From Massospora cicadina (Eukaryota > Entomophthoromycota > Entomophthoromycetes > Entomophthorales > Entomophthoraceae): a stretch of 64,000 bases of DNA. The translations under genes and the position numbers were made by a program. Of the stretch, positions 21,100 to 30,815 are shown piece after piece. Each line of letters begins with the position of its first letter. The first letter of the stretch is position 1. The stretch covers positions 1-64,000 of the forward strand of contig JAKSZP010017457.1 in NCBI GenBank assembly GCA_022478985.1, read 5' to 3'. Below the pieces are notes generated by a model that was not told where the DNA came from, made no database searches, and saw nothing but the letters and a program-made list of their open reading frames with translations.

Positions 21100-21870
21100 T
21101 CCTTCCAATTGGAGGTATTCCACACACATTATGATCCCCCCACAATCATAAATACTGGTAACAAGAAATGCATTGATTTGATCAAGAGAACCTTCAATTG
21201 GGCGGGTCTAACAAAAGAGGTTCCAGCTTGGATTTCCAATTGTGTTACTTGTGCTAGAGCCAAGTCAGATCGCTCCAGCAAAAATGGCCTCCTGCACCCC
21301 TTACAGCAGGCGGAGGGCCCATGGACCTCAGTGTCCGTGAATTTTATCGTTGAACTCCCCTATTCTAATGGGTTCACAGCTGTGATGGTAGTGATGGATC
21401 ATTTCACGAAATTTTCCCTTTTTATACCTTGTACTTCTGAAATTATGTCAGAAGAAACTGCCCGTCTTTTCATATGCCATGTGTTTTTGATGTTGGTCCC
21501 CCCAGGAGATCATCAGTGACTGGGGGCTCACAGTTCAATGCACGGTTTTAGAGAACTTCTATCAATCCTAAAAATATCCCCCTGTCACTCCATGGCATAT
21601 CATCCTCAGTCTGATGGACAGATTGAGTGGGTCAATCAAGTCCTCAAACAGTACCTGCATTGCTATTCTGCAGCCACGCAGGATATTTGGGCTGGTGACT
21701 TGCCTCTCGCTCAATTTGCTTACAATAATGGGACCCACACATCCACGGGGTTTTCCCCTTACAAAGCAACGTTGGTTATAATCCTTCATTTTCAGTTGGA
21801 CTGTTCTTGCAGCCTGAGGTTCAAGCTGCCGCGGACCATGCTGCCCATATCAGATCAACCCAAGCCTTAG
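21100..21870 (+). pseudogene. G3 integrase
   Basis: Zinc-finger HHCC end (CVTCARAKSDRSSKNG), then the core: VMVVMDHFTKFS (Asp), SDWG after a stop at 21517 (Asp), and AYHPQSDGQIEWVNQVLKQYL (Glu). It continues with WAGDLPLAQFAYNNGTHTSTGFSPY, a standard chromovirus integrase block. One stop in the core and a frameshift near 21800 separate it from its C-terminus. Confidence 0.9.
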
Positions 21871-22535
21871 TGCAGGAACACCTCACCAAAGCCATCGACA
21901 ACTACAAGTGGTTTGCAGATCTTAAGCATCTCCCAGGTCATGATTTTACAGTGGGTTCTTATGTCATGCTTGATACCCATCACATAAGAATTCAGACCCC
22001 TTCACATAAATTCGCCTGTAAATGCTTGGGTCCCCATTTGGTGGAGGAGGTATTGGGCAATGGGGCGTTCCAACTGAAGCTCCCTGCGCATTGGAAGCAG
22101 CATCCTGTTTTCCATGTTTCCCAGCTGACACCTTTCAAGGATGCAATTCCCACGGAACTGGAACCAATCATTGTCAATAATGGGGAAGAGGCTGAGGTAG
22201 AGGCTATCCTGGCATCCTGGAAGTCGTGACGTTCCATCCAATATCTAGTGGCCTGGAAAGGGTATCCAGCCTACGAATTTAGTTGGGTCAAGGCGCGCAA
22301 TTGCACAAATTGTATGGTCCTGGTTGAAGCGTTTCACATATCCCACCCCGAGGCTCCCCGCCCCCCCCAAAAAAAGTCACAACAATTATGGCAATCAAGT
22401 TACCCTAAGGCGCACAAGAATGTGGCTCTGGTGAAGTTTCCCAGTGGGGGTGCCCTTCCTTTGGAAAAAGGAAAGTGTAATGTAAGTCCCAGGGAACATC
22501 CCTGGCTGTTGATCAGGCCATTTTCCCATTCCTGA
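21807..22535 (+). pseudogene. G3 integrase C-terminus and chromodomain
   Basis: 21807-22229: DNYKWFADLKHLPGHDFTVG and LGPHLVEEVLGNGAFQLKLP with HPVFHVSQLTPF, the GPY-like C-terminal domain. After a TGA at 22227-22229, YLVAWKGYPAYEFSWVKA is a chromodomain (aromatic cage W and Y positions visible) that would steer integration to marked chromatin. The tail is Pro/Lys-rich and runs into the polypurine tract and LTR. Confidence 0.9.
22461..22480 (+). other. G3 polypurine tract
   Basis: TTGGAAAAAGGAAAGTGTAA immediately precedes the 3' LTR. Confidence 0.75.
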
Positions 22536-23231
22536 TTAAGAAGACACCGAAGAGGATGGTGGTACCTCTCATTACTCAGGGCGATCTCACTCACATAGTA
22601 GACGAGCGGTGGGTAACAGCTCTTCCACTTCAGATCTCACCCCTAGCACCCACACTCACCTTGGCAGAACTGCTACAGGAAATAAGCAAAATCTGCGCCA
22701 AGATTGTCAAATTGAAATCAGTTAGTTCTAACTCAAGTGGCAATCTGGCCGATGCTCAGATCTCAAATGGCCGGAAAGGCATGAAGACGGAGGTATCAGC
22801 CAGAATGGCCGATGGTTCCAATTTGATTAAAATGTCAATTGAACAAATCACCTCCCTACCAAAGTTGTCGGGGGATCATCCTTGATGGCCAGACTTTAGC
22901 ATCAGATGCCATAGATGAGGGTTCAAAGTCCCCTGTTGACAATTTGGTTGTTGTGGCTGATGTGATGCCGATGACCAAACGAACAGCCCAGCGTCTGAGC
23001 ATGGGCAGGTTGGGCATCCTGAACCTATTTTCAATCAAATGGACCTGCCCCTATGTGGGGTGGCCTTGGGAGATTCCCATCGCTTGTTGGGCCAAACGCC
23101 ATCATGCCAACCATTGGAAACATAGCCAAGCCTCGGTTTGGGCGTTTGAGATCAAACTGACAGTGACTTGGCCTGCCGCCAAATTTTTTGATGTTGGTTT
23201 CCAAGGAACAAACCCGCCCATTCCCAAATAA
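22481..23231 (+). CDS. LTR (U3)-resident reading frame, C-terminal extension of pol or accessory ORF
   Basis: Two overlapping open frames (22481-22885 and 22839-23231) differ by one phase because this LTR has an extra G in a G run near 22869; the 5' LTR lacks that G. Read together they give about 250 codons starting at the LTR edge and ending NPPIPK. The G7 LTR (54091-54640, minus) encodes the same protein in a frame that crosses the pol/LTR junction without a break. Between G3 and G7, LITQGDL..VDERWV codons differ mostly at synonymous sites. No domain recognised; function unknown. Confidence 0.5.
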
Positions 23232-23911
23232 TTTGCCAGTTAGGTCAAAATCAAGGGTCCCAGTACCAGCTTGTCACTACCCCAATTGACCACTATTTAA
23301 TCAGTTGCATAGTGCTGAGAAATTTGTTGGTCAATTTTCTTACTTTTCCTTCAATAAAAATTTTGCCAAAAAACTAGTAATTTTTTCTATTGTATTACTC
23401 CTTCTGACCGCATCCCTGATGACGTTTTCCTGGTAGCCTGTCGGTCCATATACTAGATGGGCTCTACCAGTACTTATGGTTACTATGGCCCCCTCCATCG
23501 TCAATTGGATTTAGCGAGTCCAATATTTTTGGCTATTAAACCCCGTTATCATGAACTTCTGACAACAATAAATGGGAATCTTGTGGCCTTATGTCCATCA
23601 ATTGCAAGAGGGAATCTTCCTCCTTGCCTTTCCGGTTGAAATGACCCCATCTGTTGATAAACTTACTGAAACTATCTCTGTGGTCCCACCCCATGCAGCA
23701 AGGCCCCCTGGGTTGGGAGTGGGCTCATTGTGGTTTGTCGTCAGGATCATACTCACTTCTGTGTTACACCAACAATTCGTTGTTTCCCAATGCCCAGCTC
23801 CATATCAAGTCATTTGGTTGGCAATGCCTCTGGCATTCTGACTTGCTTTTTGAGTGCTTATGCATTCTGACTGGCAGGCCAGTCTAAACTTCTTCTGCCA
23901 TTTCCATGACA
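22481..23911 (+). repeat. G3 3' LTR (1431 bp)
   Basis: Partner of 16581-18007, TG...CA ends, followed by the CAGGG duplication. Its first 750 bp contain an extended reading frame, listed separately. Shares recognisable sequence with the minus-strand LTR at 53318-54472 and with 42508 onward, so these form one LTR family. Confidence 0.92.
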
Positions 23912-23916
23912 CAGGG
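23912..23916. repeat. G3 target-site duplication, right (CAGGG)
   Basis: Matches 16576-16580. Confidence 0.85.
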
Positions 23917-24600
23917 CTGAGGAAAACAGCTTAATTGAGGCAAAAGCCAAGGTGGGAATCGAACTCAAGACCCAAAAGATCACAAGATATGAGGTTTTGA
24001 AATCTGGCCAAATTTGAAAAATTTTGATTTGGTTGAAAAAAAAATTTGTAGCTCATATCAGATTCCAATAACCACTGGAATCTTCGTGAAGCAACCCCCT
24101 ATAAATTTAGTCCCAAGATGAGAAAGGCTCTGCTTTTCTCAGATACACAGATCATTCTAGTAAAGTTTAGGATTTTGGGCACATTTCCTGTATTTTGGTT
24201 TTTTCTGTAAAAATACAACTCTGAAAAGTTTTGCAATGGCTGGAGTCCGTTTTCCTCTATGGTTTGCCCCTACTGTTGTACCTGAGTCCTCCGCCTACTC
24301 CGCCGGCTCCACCTCCTTCTACTTTGCTGCCTTTTGCCCTAGATTTTTCTCCAACCTTCCCAGCTCCCAGGGCCTCATGTCCCTGATGGTTGTGTCCAGT
24401 TTGGTGTATGTTTTGCTCCACAGATTTATTTGTAAACACCATAATGAAAGTTTAGGATGTCTCTTCATTTTGTTGGGTCACTTGGCCTTGTTGGCACACC
24501 TTTGGCCTATGTCTCTCCCTCCAGTGACCTCCTGCGCTCCAGTTTCCCTGACAGATAACCCCATAAAATTCTCCCGTGGCACAACCATCATTACACTGGG
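23917..24600 (-). other. G4 internal stretch of unclear content with a tRNA-like B box
   Basis: Sequence between the G3 insertion and the G4 protease-RT linker. On the minus strand GAGTTCGATTCCCACC (plus 23951-23966) matches a Pol III B box, so part of this may be a SINE or tRNA relic within G4. Short open frames exist on both strands (for instance 24236-24610 plus, hydrophobic), but none resembles a known domain. Confidence 0.35.
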
Positions 24601-25395
24601 GGGCAGCTGATTAGCAGGCCAAACTCATCCAAGGAACCAAACTCATGAACTTGGTTGATCTCCTCAACCTGATTCAGATGTAAATATGTTATAATCTGAT
24701 GCTGGCGGAAGCAGATTGGTCTGTTCTGAAGATTTGCTATCAATATCTTGATTTCCCTATGGCCTGGAAGTATGATACCTGGAGCCATGTGGGGCTCAAG
24801 CCGCGATTGCTGATAATGCCCAATAATCTCCCCATAGAGCCCAGCTTGCACTTCCACCTCTAAAACAGTGTCTATTTTTTTTGTGTCCAGAGGGAATGGA
24901 TATAGCTCCAGCTGCCCTAAGCGGTAACCCCTGATATTCATATAACTGATGGGAAAGAGCCCGAGTTTTTCCTTTTAATCTTTGATAGCGCACTGGAATC
25001 ACCCCATCGCTGTAGGCAAGGTTGATTTGTCCCATATGCACTGAACCCTTTGGCACTATGCTGGAGGTAAAATAAATTGGGATCCGCTGCTTCAAAATAG
25101 TGAGGGTTACTTCCATCGTGTCAATGACAGCCCCATAGTGTCACATAAAAGCAGTCCCAATCAACAGATTGTAGTTGCTAACTGGTAATACTACCACTGG
25201 AGCCACCACAACAATGGATCTAAACTGCAAGAGAAGTGCGCTATATGCTCCTTCAGAGACCGTGGTTTCCGCTCCAGCAGTCCCATACACCATCCGGTGG
25301 TTTATGTCATATCTTAAAGATAACTTCACCACCAACTTAGTGGAGACAATGTTAACAGGAGCGCCCATATCAATTATAGCTCGTACTCAGGTTTT
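24591..25395 (-). pseudogene. G4 aspartic protease and protease-RT linker
   Basis: 25368 leftwards: MGAPVNIVSTKLVVKL is the active-site region, with the expected DTGA now DMGA; a later YNLLIGTAFM block is the conserved end of gypsy proteases. After a stop, frames 25116-24796 and 24941-24591 carry a linker (GHREIKILIANLQNRPI). The Thr-to-Met change in the catalytic triplet probably inactivates it. Confidence 0.75.
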
Positions 25396-25399
25396 GGCT

Positions 25400-26840
25400 A
25401 CCACAATGTCGCAGTAGGTGCACTCCAAGTAAGATGAATGCCAGCTATTTACTACATGGACATTCAGCGGTTCACGTTTTCCTAGGAAATTTATAATACT
25501 CACACCGACTGTAGGGTACTCTGCTTTAATAGCATCCAGTGGAAGGTCGACCTCTACTCCTCTTAGAGACAACGCATCTGTGAACGGTTCTAGCTGGTCT
25601 GATGGACTTTGGTCAAACATTTGACAAGCGTAAGGCTTTGGCTGCTCCAGAAACCTTGTGTCCGCCATTTCTTTGACTTTTGTTTGAGACAGCACATTTA
25701 CTCCCCCAACTGGCTGTTGTTAAAGGAAGGAATTTTCATACTGGGAGGCTTCTGCTGCAATTAATACAGTAGCTTCAAATGAGACGTATGAATTTAAGAT
25801 AACAGAAGTAGAGAGTCCCGTCTCTACTCCACTCTGACTTTTCCCTGATAACTTTGATCCTGTTGTATGTAAGGGATCCATCGATTAGGGAACCAATGTC
25901 CCATGTGCCCAGTGCAACTGCAATTAAAACAACTTACTCCTTAGTTCCTAAGTCTGTTCTTAATATAGGTTGTCTCACTTGGAAGGGTATTTGAAAAGTT
26001 AATCACCATAACCAGACCCACATTGGTAGAACGCCTGCTGTCAATAAATGTATTTAGGCCAAAGCGGTAGTTGGTCAGTTGTTGATTGGCAGATATGGGA
26101 GGGATGTTGGACTGCGGTGAGTACCCTGGAAAAACCTGCACCAATTGATTGATTCCCCCACATGATTAGGGTCAGCAACGGCGACAGTGCGAATCTATTC
26201 AAGGTTGGGTGGTGGGAAAGTTACAGCTAAGCAACATACAAACTGAACAAGTTTAAGAAGAGGTACATTGTCCTCCAACAACGGGGCCATGACGTTGTAA
26301 AGCTCAGGGTATGGCTTCACCGCAGAGGACATAGCAATGCACACATCAACTTCAGAAAAAATCCTGCCCCAATCAACACATGTGCTTCTGCTGTAAAATG
26401 CTCAGCGAATGCGGTGAGGGTCTCATTTTGCTGAAACCCAATGGTCATGAACTCAGCTTTCCGCTGCGACATCTTTGCAGTTCTGCTGAACAACCACAGC
26501 ACCATCTCCTTAACTTCTTGGTAAGTAACGGAACTATCTGGAAGGTAACAAATGACTTGATCAGCACTTCTGACATCTAAGGCTGAGATCAACAGTTTCG
26601 CAATTCGCCTGTCTGAGGTTCCTTCAGTTGCAAACTCAAATCATTGAAAGAACCCATGAATATTTCCATCACGATCAAATGGCGGCAGCTTTTCACTGCA
26701 AACTTCCTGGAGCAGCTCATCTTAACTTTTGAGCACAGTGTCCAATAAAAGTTTCAGTTCCTCATATGAAACAGGCCCAGCATCTCGTGCAGATTCCTTA
26801 TCAAATCAACTGGACTGCGACATAGCAGGCAACTGGGTTT
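25400..26840 (-). pseudogene. G4 Gag
   Basis: Capsid-like frame 26592-26317 (VTYQEVKEMVLWLFSRTAKMSQRKAEF, then NETLTAFAEHFTAEA), comparable to G1 Gag. A zinc-knuckle remnant CFNCSCTGHMGHW lies near 25900-25945; the final Cys appears lost. The segment 25695-25387 links Gag to protease. Frame breaks between the pieces. Confidence 0.7.
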
Positions 26841-26869
26841 TATTATTTTTATGAAATAATCAATGGGCC

Positions 26870-26886
26870 CCCTGTAGTGAGCACCA
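26870..26886 (-). other. G4 primer-binding site
   Basis: Minus strand TGGTGCTCACTACAGGG, one base from the 5' LTR at 26888. Identical to the site in G1 (5639-5655). Confidence 0.75.
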
Positions 26887-26887
26887 C

Positions 26888-27448
26888 TGTTATAAAATTG
26901 GCGGTATTAATAGATACGCTGGCGGATTCTGCACAGGGTTTGAACCACTGAGCAATCAGGACCAACGATATGATGATCGCTGTTCACAAAACAACAGGAT
27001 AGACTTAAATTAAAAATATGGAGCACTTGCTCCCACAACCTTTTTTATTTAATATTCTTAATACCGCGGATTCTTCCTATTACACTTACTTTAAACTCAC
27101 TTAACAACAACCTCCTCTTAATCGCCCATGTCGCTTATATTACAGCAGCTTGGACAATACCACTCTCATAGCTTGGACTATTTGATTCCACTGATTCTCC
27201 TCGTTTTGGCTAGTTATTCTTTAATCGCTATTGCCCTAATTGTAGGCGATCTAATTTGTATTAATCAAATGTCAACATTGCCTTATTTAGAGGCGATCCA
27301 ATAATAAACCTGTTATATCCAATAAAACCATTTAAACCCAATATTGCCTCATCTTGAGGCACTCAAATACTCATATCTGATATCATTTTTGGCAGATTCC
27401 GCCCTAGCTGTCCCACAATTATTGTCCAATCATATCAGAATCGCGACA
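26888..27448 (-). repeat. G4 5' LTR (561 bp)
   Basis: Partner of 13233-13792; same termini. Position next to the primer site shows this is the 5' LTR. Scattered differences from its partner indicate age. Confidence 0.92.
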
Positions 27449-28494
27449 ATCTATGTGCTCAGTAAAAGTTCTTGAAGTACTAGTAATATTGTCAAGATAG
27501 ACTAGCACACACAAACATCACAAGTCACTTTAAAGTCCGTTCATAGAGCGTTGAAAAGTATCAGGGGCGTTACTTAACCCCTGCAGCATTTGAGTAGGCT
27601 TGACTATTCTTTCATTTGAAATGAGGGCACATTTTTTAAAATCCTCCAGCATCAAATCACTTTGTCAGTACCTGCTAGAAAGATTTATAGACAAAAATAG
27701 TGTGAACTTGACATCAAGCATAAGTAATTATCTATATGAGGCAAAGGATAGTTATCTTTTCTGGTGATTGAATTGAGGCGGTGATAACCCATGACAACAT
27801 AGTAAACACCATCCTTCTTCAGAATCAATAGAATGGTGGAAGCCCACGGGCTTTTAAAAGGCAGAAGTAACACAGCCTCCAACAATTGCTGTAACTTCAA
27901 GGCCACTTGAGCTTCTTTCACTTTATATTTTCTATATGGACAAGGTTTAAATGAAGGGTGATCCTTGGTCTCAATTTGGTGAATTACCCCGTAAATTTTC
28001 CTGTAATCACTTAGTCCTGTGAAAAAATATCACAACACTCCTCAAGGAGGCTTTTGACATTCTGGCGTCCGTTAGGGGTAAGATTGTCTCCAATTCTACT
28101 TTCAACCAAAACTATGGTGGGTAGGGGATCAAATCATAAATCTTGTAGAGAGACAAAACAACTCACGTCAGCAATATTTTCAATGGTCATAGTTTTACAT
28201 AAGCTATAGAGCATACATAGGAACTTGGAGGGTTTGATCCTTTAGATTTTCTAATAAGATATAGATAGAATTTTCTTTAGGCAGGATCCATAATCCCCAG
28301 GTAGGTCAAAGCTTCTTTTATTGAAAGGTTTGAGTGTCCACTTAAGCTCCAAAAATGATTAGGAGTCATGAAGATCTTGTCCCCATATCCACAATGACTT
28401 GGGAGCAAAAGGGTATTGTAATCGATGGGGGGCATACAGAGGGATCCCATCTTCAGCATCTACCGTCTCAGGTGGTAATTTAGTTTTTCCTCCT
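27449..28494 (-). mobile_element. G5 gypsy element, fragment 2: RT and protease-RT linker
   Basis: From 27921 leftwards: KSPWASTILLILKKDGVYYVV, NSITRKDNYPLPHIDNYL, then near 27450-27580 SNAPDTFQRSMNGL and VYLDNITSTSRTFTEHID. The catalytic YLDD reads YLDN. The frame stops exactly where the G4 LTR begins and resumes at 13232 with DHLW and then KCFFF, so the two halves join in order. 28494 rightwards is interrupted by LINE-B. Confidence 0.85.
28480..28494. repeat. LINE-B target-site duplication, left
   Basis: TTAGTTTTTCCTCCT, identical over 15 bases to 39023-39037. Confidence 0.92.
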
Positions 28495-28506
28495 TTTTAT
28501 TTAACC

Positions 28507-28537
28507 GAGGTAAGCTGACCAAGGGACAGACATTACC
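28507..28537 (-). other. Conserved LINE 3' tail, LINE-B version
   Basis: On the minus strand the core is GTCCCTTGG then TCAGCTT, just before the A-rich end. It matches the SINE tail at 51830-51860 in 27 of 31 bases, and the four differences are all transitions. Confidence 0.75.
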
Positions 28538-30674
28538 GATTATATGTAAAACTAAGAGAATAATTAAGAAATATAAAAATTGGGCACCCCAGGGTACTCA
28601 AGTTACCCCTGTTGCCAGCGGGACTGCCAGGTATGGGGGGTTGGTGCACTACTCCGAGGGGGTTTCCCCTGCTATGGAGCAGGTGTGAAGTAAAGGGTCT
28701 GTGTGGAGGAACCAGAGTGGGAACCATGATTCTATGAGCGCTTTTTGTTTTGTTCTCATATATCTATAGAGCCAGGCTTGGAAGTGCTCTAGTAAGTGGA
28801 CATGGAATCTGTTAATAACCCCACAAATGGTTGGGACCGTGCCCTTGAACGCATCTAATGCAATTGTGTGTATTGTCAACATTGCAATGGGTATTATTAG
28901 GGAGCGGAGTGTAGATGGGATTGGTGACTCGATCTGGAGCGCAAAGATACTCTTTGATATCGAGAATTCCTGTTCGTTTTAATCTTGAGCAGGCGTGCGA
29001 CTTCCTGCCATATAGCTTTGGTTGGGGGGCATGTTTCTAGGCGGTGATGTAGGGATCCCTCCCCTCCACATACTGCACATGTTTTGTGGAGGGAGTTATA
29101 GCGGTCCGCCATCTATAGGTCCTTCTCAAACAGCGCCAGGCGTTTGCTCTTATCCTTGGTTGTAGGAGTGGGTGGTGTGTCATTTTCCACATTGCTTTCT
29201 GTGTGGCTAAATCATGGGGAATGTCCAGCATATCTAGGTATTCTATTCTAGCTATTCTTGGGGTTGTTGCGAGCATATCCCTCTGGGGGTGGTTTTCTGG
29301 GTTTCTTAATTTGAATTGGGGGCTGGTTCGTCCCTTCCCTGTATAGTACCCATGTTCTCTATGGTCCATCCCATACAGCGGATAGTTCGGAGGATACGTT
29401 TGAAATGAGGGGAGATTCCATGTGAACCCGTTGCAATAGGGTGCTTGGCAAGGTATGAAAGTAGTCTGGGTGGACTATGTGGGTTGGTTTATTTGAGCGC
29501 CTGTGCAAAGTTAGTCCTTGCTGCTCTGGACCAATGTTGTTGCAGGAGGTCTGGAGCAAGGATTTCCTTTATCCAGGTCCTAGGATGTGATTGGCATAGC
29601 TCTCAAAATCTATTAGTCCCATGCCTCCGCTTGAGCGTGGGACAAATAGTGTTTCCATCCGTATAGGAGGGTGAGAGCCAGGCCACAGCCAGCCCTGGAT
29701 AAGCGCGCGAATTGAGGTTATAAAGGTAGGTGAGAAGGCTATCGCATGGGCCTGGTACCACAGTATTGGGAGAATGAGCGAGTTAGCAACTGTAACTCGT
29801 CCTGTTAATCCTGGGGTTCTTCCCTTGAGGGAGGCGACGCGTTTGAATACCCGTTGTAACAGGTTACTTTCCATTGTCTCATTAGCATATCCCCCTGATT
29901 CTAGCCAGATTCCAAGGTGTTGGACAGGAGTGGTGGTGGGAGGTGTTGCAGAGGGTAATATAATTGGGTTTTTTCTTCGAGTGTTGGTGTGAGATTCTGA
30001 TGTTGTGGCCCAATTGTTTGTGTATTTGCCTAAGAGGATGATTTCTGTCTTCCTTTTGTTGAGCGATTCATTGCTCATCTTGGAGTATTCCTCTAGAGTG
30101 TGTTTCAACTGTCGGGCATCTTCATTGTTTGCTATACCTGCTACGCAGTCATCTGCAAAGGCCAGTATCTTGACTGTTAGTTGTCCTTGTGCGGTTATCC
30201 CCATGAGACATGAGTCAGTTACTCGGAGGAGCGGGTCAAAGCTGAAATTGTATAGCAGTGGGCTGAGGGGATCCCCTTGTTTGAGCCCTCTGTGTGGTTT
30301 AATCTTGTTTGTTAGGAATCCAGGGTCGCATACAGCCATGGTTGCAGATTCAATTAGAAGCATCGCCCATTTTATATATCTTAATGGGAGTTTGAAGGCA
30401 TGTAGACATTCTTTTAGGTATGGCCAGCTAACACGGTCATACGCCTTTTCCTGATCCAAGAAGACCAGGGCACCAGTTGCTTTGGATTGGCAAATATATG
30501 CAACAGGGTGAATGTTGTTCCATATTGAATGCCCTGGTATAAACCCAAACTGGTTGAGTGATAGGACATCAGATGCAATTGCGCCTAATCTAGCTGCTAG
30601 AATTTTTTTTAAAATTTTTGTGTCAGTGTTGGAGAGTGCAATTGGGCGCCAGTTGGCCAGGTCCAACTTGTCAC
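28533..30674 (-). pseudogene. LINE-B ORF2, RT and C-terminal part
   Basis: The frame 30666-29569 is open for 365 codons: ANWRPIALSNTDTKIL, GFIPGHSIWNN, FLDQEKAYDRVSW, GLKQGDPLSPLLYNFSFDPLL, FADD (30148-30159, intact), HLGIWLESGGYANE, then GGMGLIDFESYANHILG. Later frames (29369-28649) hold CAVCGGEGSLHHRLETCP, the C-terminal CCHC. It is the longest uninterrupted RT stretch among the LINE-A/B copies here. The N-terminal RT block and endonuclease are on the far side of LINE-A copy 3. Confidence 0.92.
30665..30674. repeat. LINE-A copy 3 target-site duplication, left
   Basis: AACTTGTCAC, repeated at 35966-35975. It belongs to the LINE-B codons for GDKL. Confidence 0.75.
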
Positions 30675-30815
30675 CATTTTTAATTTTAATTTATTGTGGG
30701 GAAAGCCGACCATGGGATGGACACTTCTGAATATGACTCAGGAAAGATAAACTTAGTACCAGGGGAGGCACCCCAGAGAAGCGATGCTATCTCTTGTTGC
30801 CAGCGGGAACGCCAC

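Larger units (their letters stand above)
16581..23911 (+). mobile_element. G3: chromodomain Ty3/gypsy element (chromovirus), complete with both LTRs
   Basis: 7.33 kb on the plus strand: 5' LTR, primer site, gag, protease, RT, RNase H, integrase, chromodomain, polypurine tract, 3' LTR, flanked by CAGGG. It lies inside the pol region of G4. All coding parts are present in the canonical order but interrupted by stops and frameshifts. The two LTRs differ by scattered substitutions and small indels, so the insertion is not recent. Confidence 0.93.
28495..30674 (-). mobile_element. LINE-B, 3' half (RT, C-terminal zinc motif, 3' tail)
   Basis: L1-like LINE related to LINE-A but clearly diverged. 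This half runs from the RT fingers (KLDLANWRPIAL) to a TTAAATAAAAAGG-like tail at 28495-28510. The other half is 35966-39022, across LINE-A copy 3. With that insertion removed the element is about 5.2 kb and full length. Confidence 0.9.

Noticed and set aside
24236..24610. Plus-strand 124-codon hydrophobic frame inside G4
   Set aside because: No recognisable membrane-protein or domain pattern, no start context, and it lies antisense in an element; kept only as part of the unassigned stretch.
30005..30454. Long plus-strand open frame opposite the LINE-B RT
   Set aside because: It is the antisense shadow of a 365-codon RT frame whose motifs are unmistakable on the minus strand.
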